64,000 nt of DNA from Anthoceros angustus (taxonomy: Eukaryota > Streptophyta > Anthocerotopsida > Anthocerotales > Anthocerotaceae), in the NCBI GenBank assembly GCA_010909165.1, contig MU008155.1, positions 1 through 64,000 of the forward strand. The letters are read 5' to 3'. The translations under genes were made by a program, and so were the position numbers. Shown one piece after another: positions 47,931 through 58,080 of this stretch (the first letter of the stretch is position 1; every line of letters starts with the position of its first letter). The notes under the pieces were generated by a model that did not search any database, had not been told where the DNA came from, and was given only the letters and a program-made list of their open reading frames with translations.

Positions 47931-48214
47931 AATCGAGGATCGGAAGGGCACGAGCGGGTGCGTGTGTAGGCATGAGCGCACGAGAGACAGGAGATGAAAG
48001 AAAAACGGTTATTATTGTTTACGGGAAATTCAACATATATACAAAGCATTTGTAGGTGGTTATAAGCATTCATAAAACCACTAATATCTAGTCAACTAAC
48101 TTTAGGTGACACATCTATTTCATTACTCCTCTTGGTTGCAATGAGCAATGTAAAAAATGTGAAGAATATATAAAACCCCTAGAACGGGTTCATGTACAGA
48201 CAAGAACTCCAACA
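47931..48214 (-). mobile_element. Possible solo or partial LTR (minus strand)
   Basis: In the minus direction it begins TGTTGGAGTTCTTG at 48214, a common copia LTR start, and has TATATATTC and GTATATATG boxes and a short-repeat 3' part. The far end near 47931 has no clear CA and abuts the broken integrase, so the LTR is partial or the boundary is misread. Confidence 0.4.
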
Positions 48215-48466
48215 AAACACTTGAGTGGGATACGGGCTAAGTTGTTGCGCCTGCATCCCGTGTCCTCAACGCTCAAGCTCTCCTTGCACTCATCGACTCC
48301 GGCTCACGTCTGTCCTCCACAATTCCACATTCTGTTTGCTCTCTCCGCTATAAGGCAATGGCGCTCCAGTGTTCAGTCTTCGAACTCTGCAACCTCATTC
48401 TTTGCTCTCCTCGGCTTGGTTGAATCGGCATCATAGCATTACAGGTGGCTGCAAACACTGCGCTCG

Positions 48467-48991
48467 ATGGAAAAGAAATGTGAAGTTGTCCCGAGTGGCC
48501 TGGAATGCATTCACTGCGGCAGAGAATGGGCTCCTGCCCCCAAATATACTCCTAGGCAGTGGATGCTCCATCGAACAATATGTGATCATCCAGCCACAAG
48601 TATGGAAGCACCCAAGACAGCTGAACAGCAAGCTCAGAAGGATTACAACAAGGTTGACCTCAAAAGGTGGACTCCAGTGGGTGAGAAGGTTCAACCATAT
48701 GACACACCTCACCAGGTATCTTTCGAGGGCAGAATGTCCAAGAGTGAATACCAAGCTGCAATGTTAAGAGCTATGCCCAAGGAGGAAGATGAGCTGGACT
48801 ACTATTACACATATCGCTTGACATGCAAGGCAGGTGACGAAGAAAAAATGAGCAAAGAGGATCAGGTTATTCTCATGCGGGCTACCAAAGTACTTGGGAA
48901 AAGTGCTGGAGCTCCCTCTGCTGCCGTGAAAGGCAAAAGGAGAAGATACGACGACCCTGACGAAGAAGGACAAGTGCTTACATGTGCGTGA
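48467..48991 (+). CDS. Hypothetical ORF with a C-x2-C..H..C/H zinc-finger-like motif (174 aa)
   Basis: The frame begins MEKKCEVVPSGLECIHCGRE and has C-x2-C followed by RQWMLHRTICDH, a possible single zinc-binding module. A charged C-terminal part (PKEEDELDYYYTYRL, GKRRRYDDPDEEGQ) carries a basic nuclear-signal-like KGKRRR. It could be one exon of a split gene (a GTGCTT donor follows GAAGGACAA near 48971), a captured gene piece, or a transposase N-terminus. I do not recognise the family. Transposon fragments flank it on both sides. Confidence 0.45.
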   Translation: MEKKCEVVPSGLECIHCGREWAPAPKYTPRQWMLHRTICDHPATSMEAPKTAEQQAQKDYNKVDLKRWTPVGEKVQPYDTPHQVSFEGRMSKSEYQAAMLRAMPKEEDELDYYYTYRLTCKAGDEEKMSKEDQVILMRATKVLGKSAGAPSAAVKGKRRRYDDPDEEGQVLTCA

Positions 48992-49184
48992 CTTCTTCAT
49001 CCACACATCCTCTGGTGATCACGACTTGGTCCATGCTATGAACTGACATGCCTGACCTTGTTGTCTACAAACTTGCGACACTCACAGGGCCGGTGAAGAA
49101 GGCATGAGTTCTTGCAAACTGAAGAAAATTAAGGACCAAGGGTACCACATCAATTTATCAGCATGCTGTCCAGAAAATGGCAGA

Positions 49185-51300
49185 CTAGTGGGCAGTTCCT
49201 AGCTTTTGAGTGGGAGAGATTTGGCTAAGTCCCGCTGCAGTTACATGCTTAGAGTGCAGCAGTTTAGGCAAGGACTTAGTCAAAACATCAGCTACATTGT
49301 CTCCAGTGGGCACATACCTTACATCCACCTCACCTGTATCATAGGCTTGCCTGATAAAATGGTGAGTGATTTCAATGTGCTTAGAACGGGCATGAAAAAC
49401 TGGATTTTTCGTAAGGGCAATGGCCGACTGATTATCACACCATAATCTTGTAGCTCCTGTTGGAAGTTGCTGAAGGCCTCGAAGAAAAGAGCGGATCCAT
49501 ATGACTTCACGAGCAGCCTGGGATAGAGCTCCGTACTCTGCTTCAGTAGAGGATAAGCAGATGGTCGTTAGCTTCTTACTCGACCACGATACCACTGCTC
49601 CTCCCAAGATATTGCAATAGGCTATGCGTCGTGAATCGGGGTCACACCTTGTCCAATCACAATAGCTAACAAGCTCCAAACCGAGGTTGTTTAGTATACT
49701 TCAAACCAAGGCCAGGGCGTGCCCTTAAGATACCGGAATATCCTCTTCACGGTGACCAATGCACCTCACGATTTTCTAGGCTATGACGTTACTAAGCGCC
49801 TTGAAATATCAAGCCTAGTCCAGGCTGCTAAATACAAAAGACTACCTACTGCCTGCCTGTAGGGACGAGTAGCCATCAAATCCTTCTCTTCCTGAGTAGT
49901 GGGACAGTCCTCCTTTGATAACTTCTCACTGGTGGACATAGGAGTTGAAACTGGTCGAGCCTCTCCCATATTGAAACGCTGAAGTAGCTGCGTCACAAAA
50001 TGCTCCTGATGAAGCTCGACAGTGTGTCTGTCCTCGGAGAACTGGAACTGGACACCCAAGGAAAAACTGAGCTGCCCTAAATCAGTCATATCAAAATGTG
50101 AAAGAAGGGCACTCTTAATCCTAGCCATCAAACCAAGAGAAGTGCTAAAGAGAAAATTGTCGTCCACATAAACTGACAGGATAAGAAAGTCATCTCCATC
50201 CCAGAGTATGTATACAGTATTGTCAGCATCCAAACAGGTAAATCCAAGCTCAATCAACAACGCATGAAACGTCTCATTCCAAGCTCGGCTTGATTGTTTG
50301 AGACCATATAACGCTTTAAGTAACAAGCATACTTTCTCCTCGTCTATCACAAAACCCTCGCCGCATATAGATCTCTTCTTCTAAGGTGCCATTAAGGAAA
50401 GCGGTTTTCACATCAAGTTGATGAACATGCAAACCATAATGAGCAGCTAGAGATATGATATCCTTCTGATGTGGATTTAACCACTTTGGAGCAAAGCGTC
50501 TCATTATAGTCCATTCGACTACGTGTAACCCTTTGCCACAAGCCTAGATTTGTGTGACCCACCCATCGGTGTTGAGCTTTTCTTGAAGACCCACTTGCGT
50601 GAACCGGCTTCCGCTGAGAGCAGATCAACTTCTTCCAAGTACCATTAGTGATGAGGGAGTCATATTGATTGAATAGACTCCTTCCAATCTGCTTCGGACC
50701 GATGTGGCTTCTAGGTAGGTCAAGGTTCATGAGTGTTGAAGTTGGGTTTAGGGGTGTGAAAGCTACTGCGGCAAAAGGAGGTTCTTTCCATTCACGCCTA
50801 GGAGGACGGTGGCGAGAAGATCTGAAGGACCGGAGAAGAGGGCTCATCCACAACAAGGGAGGAGGTTCTTGCTCGATGTGAGGGAGTATCAACCAAGGTA
50901 TCAACAGGAGGGTCTACGACAGGAGGGTCTACTACTGCAGGTTCAACAACAGTCACAGGATCAGCAAGAACACGAGGTGGAGGTAACTCATCTGAACTGT
51001 GGGAATAGTCTGTGTGACTGCTGCTGGAAGTAGTAGGACCTACAGGTATATCATCAAAATCAAAAATGGCAACGTCAGCATCCTGGTCAGTGGCAAAATC
51101 GAGGGCATCATCTACTCCTTGGATGGTGGCAGGGGGCAGAATAGAAGAGGGGGCTAGCAAACTATCATGGCGTCGTAACAAGGCATGTTCATGAAAGATG
51201 ACACTACGAGAATAGGAAAGTTGACGGTACATCAGTCAAAGAGTTTGTAGCCCTTAACGCGTCTTCAGCATAAGGGAATCTAAAGTTTGGGCAACCAAAT
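49185..51300 (-). pseudogene. Copia reverse transcriptase and RNase H body, frameshifted
   Basis: The minus strand has, in order from 51.3 kb, a post-integrase linker (YRQLSYSRSVIFHEHALL, then a Pro/Val/Asp-rich spacer), the start of reverse transcriptase (HQLDVKTAFLNGTLEEEIYM, 50504-50316), its core with GLKQSSRAWNETF and the YVDD box in LSVYVDDNFLF (50350-49781), and copia RNase H (49679-49185: SSTEAEYGALSQAAREVIW, CDNQSAIALTKNPVFHARSK). Frames change between the blocks. Gag and integrase are absent upstream and no flanking LTR could be assigned. It is not the missing half of the plus-strand copia at 45-48 kb, because strand and spacing differ. Confidence 0.88.
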
Positions 51301-52460
51301 TCAAAAGAGCTCAAGACAAACAAGTTTGATTTTTTTTGGCTAGAACGATTGAAGAGGAGCATGCCAAGAAATTTTCTCGAGAATCTTGAAGCCGGAGTTG
51401 TAGGATATTGTTAGGAAGGCAAAAGGATATCCCAGAGGAAAGGGGGAAGGAGCCGCCAGCAAAGGCTCCTCGCGAGAAGGAAGGAAAAGAACGGGTAAAA
51501 CGACCCATTTGCGGTGAGGGCAACCGAAAGGTTGGTAGGTCGGCATCTACCACCGTAGGTCGCCACACCACGCCCCCGAGAAGGGAGCATCATCTGTAAG
51601 TCGCGCATCACCGTAGGTCGACAAATCTCGGCTAAAAGGAAATTTAGAATAGAGGGGGATATCCACTATATATGCTCACCAATAGGGAATAAATATATAG
51701 AGTAATTAGAAGCGTTAATTAGGATAGCGAGATAGGAAAATAGGTAGTTTAGATAGAATTAGGATTTTGGAATGATGAACCCAATCTAGGGTTGTGCCGC
51801 CAGTACATCCAAGGAGGCAAAGTGCGCTGGGCGCCTCCACTTCGAAGAACAGTCGGAGCCGGAGCGTAAGACGCAAAAGGAAGGAAGGCGCCATCGCCAG
51901 AACGCCGCCATCGCCACGAGCAAGCCGAGGAGGCGCGCGCGCCATCGAGAGGAAAAACCCAACCGCGAGGCGGAGACCGTGGAAGGAAGCGCGAGTGCAC
52001 GAGCAAGGCGGGGGAGGAGGCTGGCGCTCGAGGAGGAAGGCAAGGAAGGAAGGAAGGAAGGCGCCATCGCCACGAGCAAGGAGCCGCCATCGCGAGAAGG
52101 AAGAGGAAGTGTGAGCGAGCGCCAAGGAAGCAACAAGTGGTAAGAATTGAAGGAAGAGCGAGCACCTGGCGCGCCTACCTCGAAGGACACGGAGGAGGGT
52201 GCAGCCAAAAACGTCTAACGTGTGCTGCGGTGAAGTGTGTACCAAGGAGAAGTGTTTGAAGAGAAGCTTGAAGCTCATTGGAAGTAATTCCTTCCTTTAA
52301 AACACTTGAAAGGAAGCACCATGCCTCGAGGAAGGCAAGGGAAGGAGCCGCAAAGGCTCCTCGCGAGGAGGAAGGCAAGGGAAGGAGCCGCAAAGGCTCC
52401 TCGCGAGAAGGAAGAAGGAGAGCTACGCCGGGAGGGGTGAGGTGATGCCCCAATTCACTT
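51301..52460. repeat. Unassigned repeat-rich DNA with GGAGCC hairpin units
   Basis: GGAGCC..AAAGGCTCCTCGCG occurs near 51451 (looser spacing) and twice in a 45-bp tandem near 52333-52410. Each can fold on the GGAGCC/GGCTCC arms. A TATATAGAG stretch near 51670-51705 and GCGCCATCGCCA words suggest LTR-type DNA. No gene seen. Confidence 0.45.
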
Positions 52461-55400
52461 GCTTTGCGGGCAGCTCAACCCCGAGATTTGGTTGATTTTC
52501 GCAAGGGGGGAGGAGAACATCCACTAGGATGGGTGTATGGCCGCCAATGGGCCTACACCAATTTGGAATTGATTGAGGAGTGTTACATCAACCTCCATCA
52601 ATCGGCGCTGCCACCTAGGAATGCTAGAACGGATCCTCGCTGGACCGTAAGAAGCATTCGACAGTGTATGGAAGACCGGAGGAGGAGAGCTCGAATTGCT
52701 CTCTCGAAAGGTCGAATGGAGGAAGAGGACAGCCCTCCGACATCCCGCAGAGTTCCTTGACATGATGGATGGAGGAGTGAAAGCCCACGCCAAGAATGGC
52801 CGGAAGACCGAGAGCATCAAGGAGTCAAGTGGAGGCTCTTCGCAAAGATTGTGCTGGGGTTGGTAAATTACCAACGCACTTTATTTCAAAGACCAACTTC
52901 CTCCAATTTTGTGGAAGATTTCCATGGGAGCCAAGTTTGGGGGACTATCATGTATGAGGCCTACATCCACCATCGAGAAGCTCCTCAAGCCAAATTGGGT
53001 GGATGAGGAAGGCCAAGGCCTGCTACCTTAGCACCTATTTGGTGCATTTATGGGAAACCGAGGGACTTCTCACAAGGAGCTTGAAGATGCATGGCATCCC
53101 TTTGAGGTCATCCACCTCCACCGAGGTTGGAAAGGCCTTTGCCTTTGCATTGCGGAAGACGGTGGGAGGTCGACCTCCACAAGCATGCTAGAAGCAAGAG
53201 GAGAAGGGAGGCAACAAGGTTGCGGAGTGGGAATCTTTTCCCCACAGGAGCAAGCAAGGGAGAGGAGCAAGAAGGCCGAGGAAGGCCGAATGGTGGTCTA
53301 TGAGAGAAGGACACAGGAGGGGTGATGAGAGTGGGGAGTCCCCACCATCTCCTTTGTGCCTCACGAGAGAGGCACCCGGCTGCATCACCCCAAGGGGACG
53401 CCCACTGCAGAGGGGCACCCCACGCCAAGAAATTTCACGGGCGGTGGGAAGGGAAGGAGAAGCAAGCAAGGAGAAGGGAAGGCGCCGAGGCCACCATCTC
53501 CGCTACCGGGTGGGAGAGCGGATGGAGCGGCAGTGAAGGGACCACGCTGATGGCCCAAAGGCAGAGAGCTGGAAATTTCCAGAAGAAGAGAGGGGTGGAA
53601 TTAGGACCCCTAGGAGAATTGCCGAGCTTGTGAAGCACTCACCGTGGATTTGAAGGGGCTAGGGACCTAGCAGCCTCCTTGTGGGCATGCCAAGAGGAAG
53701 TGAAATCTCAAGACATGGCCTAAGAAAGGCAGGACTAAATGGCAATTGGAGGCCATGGAGTCCGATGAAAAGGCAGCCAAATTGGAAAAGGTCAGGAGAA
53801 GCTCCAGCGACCTCATAGAACAGACGGAGAAGGTCGAGGGAAGTTGTCACAAGTCAAGAAAGAGCCATTCGGCAACAACCCAAAAGGATTCTTGGAGGCA
53901 AAAGGCGGAAGAGCATTTTGCCCAAGAGCAAGAGGAAAAGCAAGGCGAGGCACTAGGAAAGGAGAAGCAACTCGAAGTGGCCGCATGAGCAGTGATGGCT
54001 ACTCAAGCCATCAAAATCCGGATATGGGAGAGGAGTTGAGAAGGACCCGACAATTTGGAAGAGGAGCTGATAGAAGCACAAGACCGTGGAGTCGGAGCGA
54101 AAGGAGTGCTTGGCAAGCGGAGAAAGAGGGGCTTGCCAACAATTAGCGGAACAAAGGAGGTCTCAGAGGAGGAGCCACAAGAAGGTGCATGCACGTGGTA
54201 GTGAGGAAGCGGCGATTTTGGCATTATGCCCTTCGTGCAAAATTGGCCAGCCACCAAAAGGAAGTGAGGGAGGAGAATGTAACCTCCATGTGAAGGTGGG
54301 AGAATTAACCACAAAGAGATGCCTACAAGGGTAGGTGAGGATGGAGAGTGAAGGCCCACGCCAAGAATGGCCGGAAGACCGAGAGCATCAAGGAGTCAAG
54401 TGGAGGCTCTTCGCAAAGATTGTGCTGGGGTTGGTAAATTACCAACGCACTTTATTTCAAAGACCAACTTCCTCCAATTTTGTGGAAGATTTCCATGGGA
54501 GCCAAGCCGGATTGGGGACTATCATGTATGAGGCCTACATCCACCATCGAGAAGCTCCTCAAGCCAAATTGTGGATGAGGAAGGCCAAGGCCTGCTACCT
54601 TAGCACCTATTTGGTGCATTTATGGGAAACCGAGGGACTTCTCACAAGCAAGGAGCTTGAAGATGCATGGCATCCCTTTGAGGTCATCCACTCCACCGAG
54701 GTTGAAAAGGCCTTTGCCTTTGCATTAAAGAGGGGAGGTCGACTCCACAAGCATGCTAGAAGCAAGAGGAGAAGATGCGAGGCAACAAGGTTGCGGAGTG
54801 GGAATCCTTTTCCCCACAGAGCAAGCAAGGGAGAGGAGCAAGAAGCGGCCGAGGAAGGCCGAATGGTGGTCTATGAGAGAAGGACCACAGGAGGGGTGAG
54901 CGAGAGTGGGGAGTCCCCACCATCTCCTTTGTGCCTCACGAGAGAGGCACCCGGCTGCACCCCAGGGGAACAAACATGGTAGGGGCGTGCACCCCACGCT
55001 GGTACAAAGAAATTACCACGTGGAAGGGAAGGAGAAGCAGCGAGAAAGCCGAGGAAGGCGCCGAGGCCACCATCTCCGCTACTGGGGAGAGCGGATGGAG
55101 CGACTGAGGGACCCCCGCGGGATGGCCCGGGTGGGAGAGCTGGAAATTTCCAAGAAGAAGAGAGGGGTGGAATTAGGACCCCTAGGAGAATTGGGTGAGC
55201 TTGTGAAGCACTCACCGTGGATTTGAAGGGGCTAGGGACCTAGCAGCCTCCTTGTGGGCATGCCAAGAGGAAGTGAAATCTCAAGACATGGCCGGAAGAA
55301 AGGCAGGACCAAATGGCAATTGGAGGCCATGGAGTCCGATGAAAAGGCAGCCAAATTGGAAAAGGTCAGGAGAAGCTCCAGCGACCTCATAGAACAAGCG

Positions 55401-55985
55401 GAGAAGGTCGAGGGAAGTTGTCACAAGTCAAGAAAGAGCCATTCGGCAACAACCCAAAAGGATTCTTGGAGGCAAAAGGCGGAAGAGCATTTTGCCCAAG
55501 AGCAAGAGAGGAAAAGCAAACGAGGCACTAGGAAAGGAGAAGCAACTCGAAGTGGCCGCATGAGCAGTGATGGCTACTCAAGCCATCAAAATCCGGATAT
55601 GGGAGAGGAGTTGAGAAGGACCCGACAATTTGGAAGAGGAGCTGATAGAAGCACAAGACCGTGGAGTCGGAGCGAAAGGAGTGCTTGGCAAGCGAGAAAG
55701 AGGGGCTTGCCAACAATTAGCGGAACAAAGGAGGTCTCAGAGGAGGAGCCACAAGAAGGTGCATGCACGTGGTAGTGAGGAAGCGCGATTTTGGCATTAT
55801 GCCCTTCGTGCAAAATTGGCCAGCCACCAAAAGGAAGTGAGGGAGGAGAATGTAACCTCCATGTGAAGGTGGGAGAATTAACCTCAAGAGATGCCTACAA
55901 GGTAGGTGAGGATGGAGAGTGGCCCACGGAGATTGATGATCTCCAAATGCGATCACAACTTGGGGCTCACCTCCACAACAGATCT
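52461..55985 (+). repeat. Tandem array (unit about 1.58 kb) carrying an unknown accessory ORF
   Basis: The block from about 52770 repeats at about 54345 (words AAGAATGGCCGGAAGACCG and AACGCACTTTATTTCAAAG), and the second copy runs to about 55920. The unit encodes first a compact domain-like stretch (NFVEDFHGSQAGLGTIMYEA, YLSTYLVHLWETEGLLTSKE, EDAWHPFEVIHSTEVEKAFA) and then a charged coiled-coil-like part (MESDEKAAKLEKVRRSSSDL, ELIEAQDRGVGAKGVL). A third partial copy of the coiled-coil end starts at about 56592. The longest frame is 215 codons (54335-54982). I do not recognise the compact domain. Confidence 0.6.
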
Positions 55986-58080
55986 TGAAGGCCAACAACG
56001 AAGTCTTACTTGGCCAAAGGAGGACATTGGGTCCTCATGATGACAGAAGGAGCGCAAGCAGAGGCCTCCGATTTTGATGAGGCCATCACGAAATGGACTC
56101 CGAGGAACTGAGGAGTCGAGGTGAAGGAGCCACCGCGACACCGGGATCGGGAGACGGCGCGAGAGCAAGGAGAGGGAAAGCCCCGCCTGGGGTCACCCCA
56201 CTCAGAGGTGACCACCCTACCACGTAGTCCGCTGACACTGGGGACACCAACCACGCCTAGTCCGCCGACCACCGGAGGGCAGCGCGGCACCAGCTTGGGG
56301 GAGTTGGGACGCGAGGCCCAATCAAGATGGAAAGGCCGGGCAGAGATACCACCTAAGGGAGCACTGGGTGGTGGGAGAGACAACCCCACCGGAGGAAACT
56401 AAGGACGGGTCCACGCCGAGGAAGAAGGGTGAGGAATCCCTTATCCCACGAGTAAGGGAGGAACCGGACCCGAGGAGGAGTCCAACGCAAAAGGGCCCGA
56501 GAGATTAGGCAAAATCCATGGTGGGCGATGGGGATGAAGGGTGCTCATGATAGGTATGGACAACGACAAAGGCAAAGAGCAATGAAGTGGACGCATGAGC
56601 AGTGATGGCTACTCAAGCTATCAAAATCCGGATATGGGAGAGGAGTTGAGAAGGACCCTAATTTGGAAGAGGAGCGCCGGAGCGAAGCACAAGACCGTGG
56701 AGTCGGAGCGCGAAAGGATGCTTGGCAAGTGGAGAGGGGCTTGCCAACAATTAGCGGACTGGAACAAAGGAGGTCCAGAGGAGGAGCGCCACAAGAAGGT
56801 GGTGCATGAATGCCGGTAGTGAGGAAGCGATTTTGGCATTATGCCCTTCGTGCAAAATTGGCCAGCCAAAGGAAGTGAGGGAGGAGAATGTAACCTCCAT
56901 GTCAAGGTGGGGGAATTGACCACCTCAAGAGATGCCTACAAGGTAGGAGATGGAGAGTGGCCCACGGAGATTGATGATCTCCAAATGCGATCACAACTTG
57001 GGGCTCACCTCCACAATAGAATTTTGAAGGCCAACAATGTCTTACGGTTGGCCAAGAGGAGGACATTGGGTCCTCATGATGATGAAGGAGCCGCAATAAG
57101 TGCAGCCAGAGGCCTCCGATTTTGATGAGGCCATCAAAATGGACTCCGAGGAACTGAGGAGTCGAGGTGAAGGAGCCACCGCGACACCGGGATCGGGAGG
57201 TGGCGGAGAGCAAGGAGGGGAAAGCCCACCTCGGGGTCACCTACCGAGGTGACCACCCTACCACGTAGTCCGCCAGACTACCGTGGGGACAGACACACGC
57301 CCGGTAGTCCGCCGACTACCGGAGTAGGGGTGCCGCGCACAGCTTGTTGGGGAGTTGGGGCCGAGATGGAAAGGCCGGGGTGTATACCCCTAAGGGAGCG
57401 GGGGTGGTGGGAGACAACCCCACCGGAGGAAACTCGGGTCCACCGTCGGAGGAGGAGGAAGGGTGAGGAATCCCTTATCCCACGAGTAAGGGAGGAACCG
57501 GACCCGAGGAGGAGTCCAACGCAAAAGGGCCCGGAGATTAGGGAAAATCCATGGTGGGCGATGGGGATGAAGGTGCTCTATGATAGGTATGGACAAATCG
57601 ACGAAGGCAAAGAGCAATGAAGATCCCGAGAAACCCTCACCGAGGAGAAAGAAGGAAGAAGAGATAGGGGCCGACTACCACGGTAGTCCGCTGATCACCG
57701 CGGGGATACCAGACGCCTAGTCCGCCAGACTACCACGGTAGGTGCCGCGGCACGGGCAGTGGGGAGTTGGGACGCGAGGCCCAATCAAGATGGAAAGGCC
57801 GGGGTCCGAGTATACCCCTGAGGAGCATGGTGGTGGGAGAGACAACCCCACCGGAGGAAACTAAGGACGGGTCCACCGGAGGAAGAAGGGGTGAGGAATC
57901 CCTTATCCCACGAGTAAGGAGGCAGGAGGAGTCCAACGCAAAGGGCCCGGAGATTAGGCGGAAAATCCATGGTGGGCGGATGGGGATGAAGGTGCTCTAT
58001 GATAGGTATGGACAAATCAAAAGGCAAAAGCAATGAAGATCGACCCAAGAAACCCTCACCGAGCGGAGAAAGGGAAGAAG
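55986..58080 (+). repeat. Degenerate tandem repeats, continuation of the array
   Basis: Partial copies of the coiled-coil end (56592-57130) and a repeated block with CCACGTAGTCCGC, AACCCCACCGGAGGAAACT (56383, 57415, 57845) and TCCCTTATCCCACGAGTAAG (56439, 57471, 57898). No intact frame. The block structure is that of degraded LTR or pre-LTR sequence. Confidence 0.55.

Noticed and set aside
45187-51300. The two copia pieces (45-48 kb plus, 49-51 kb minus) as one element
   Set aside because: They are on opposite strands with unrelated DNA between them, so a single inverted element would need an extra rearrangement for which no breakpoint repeat was seen.
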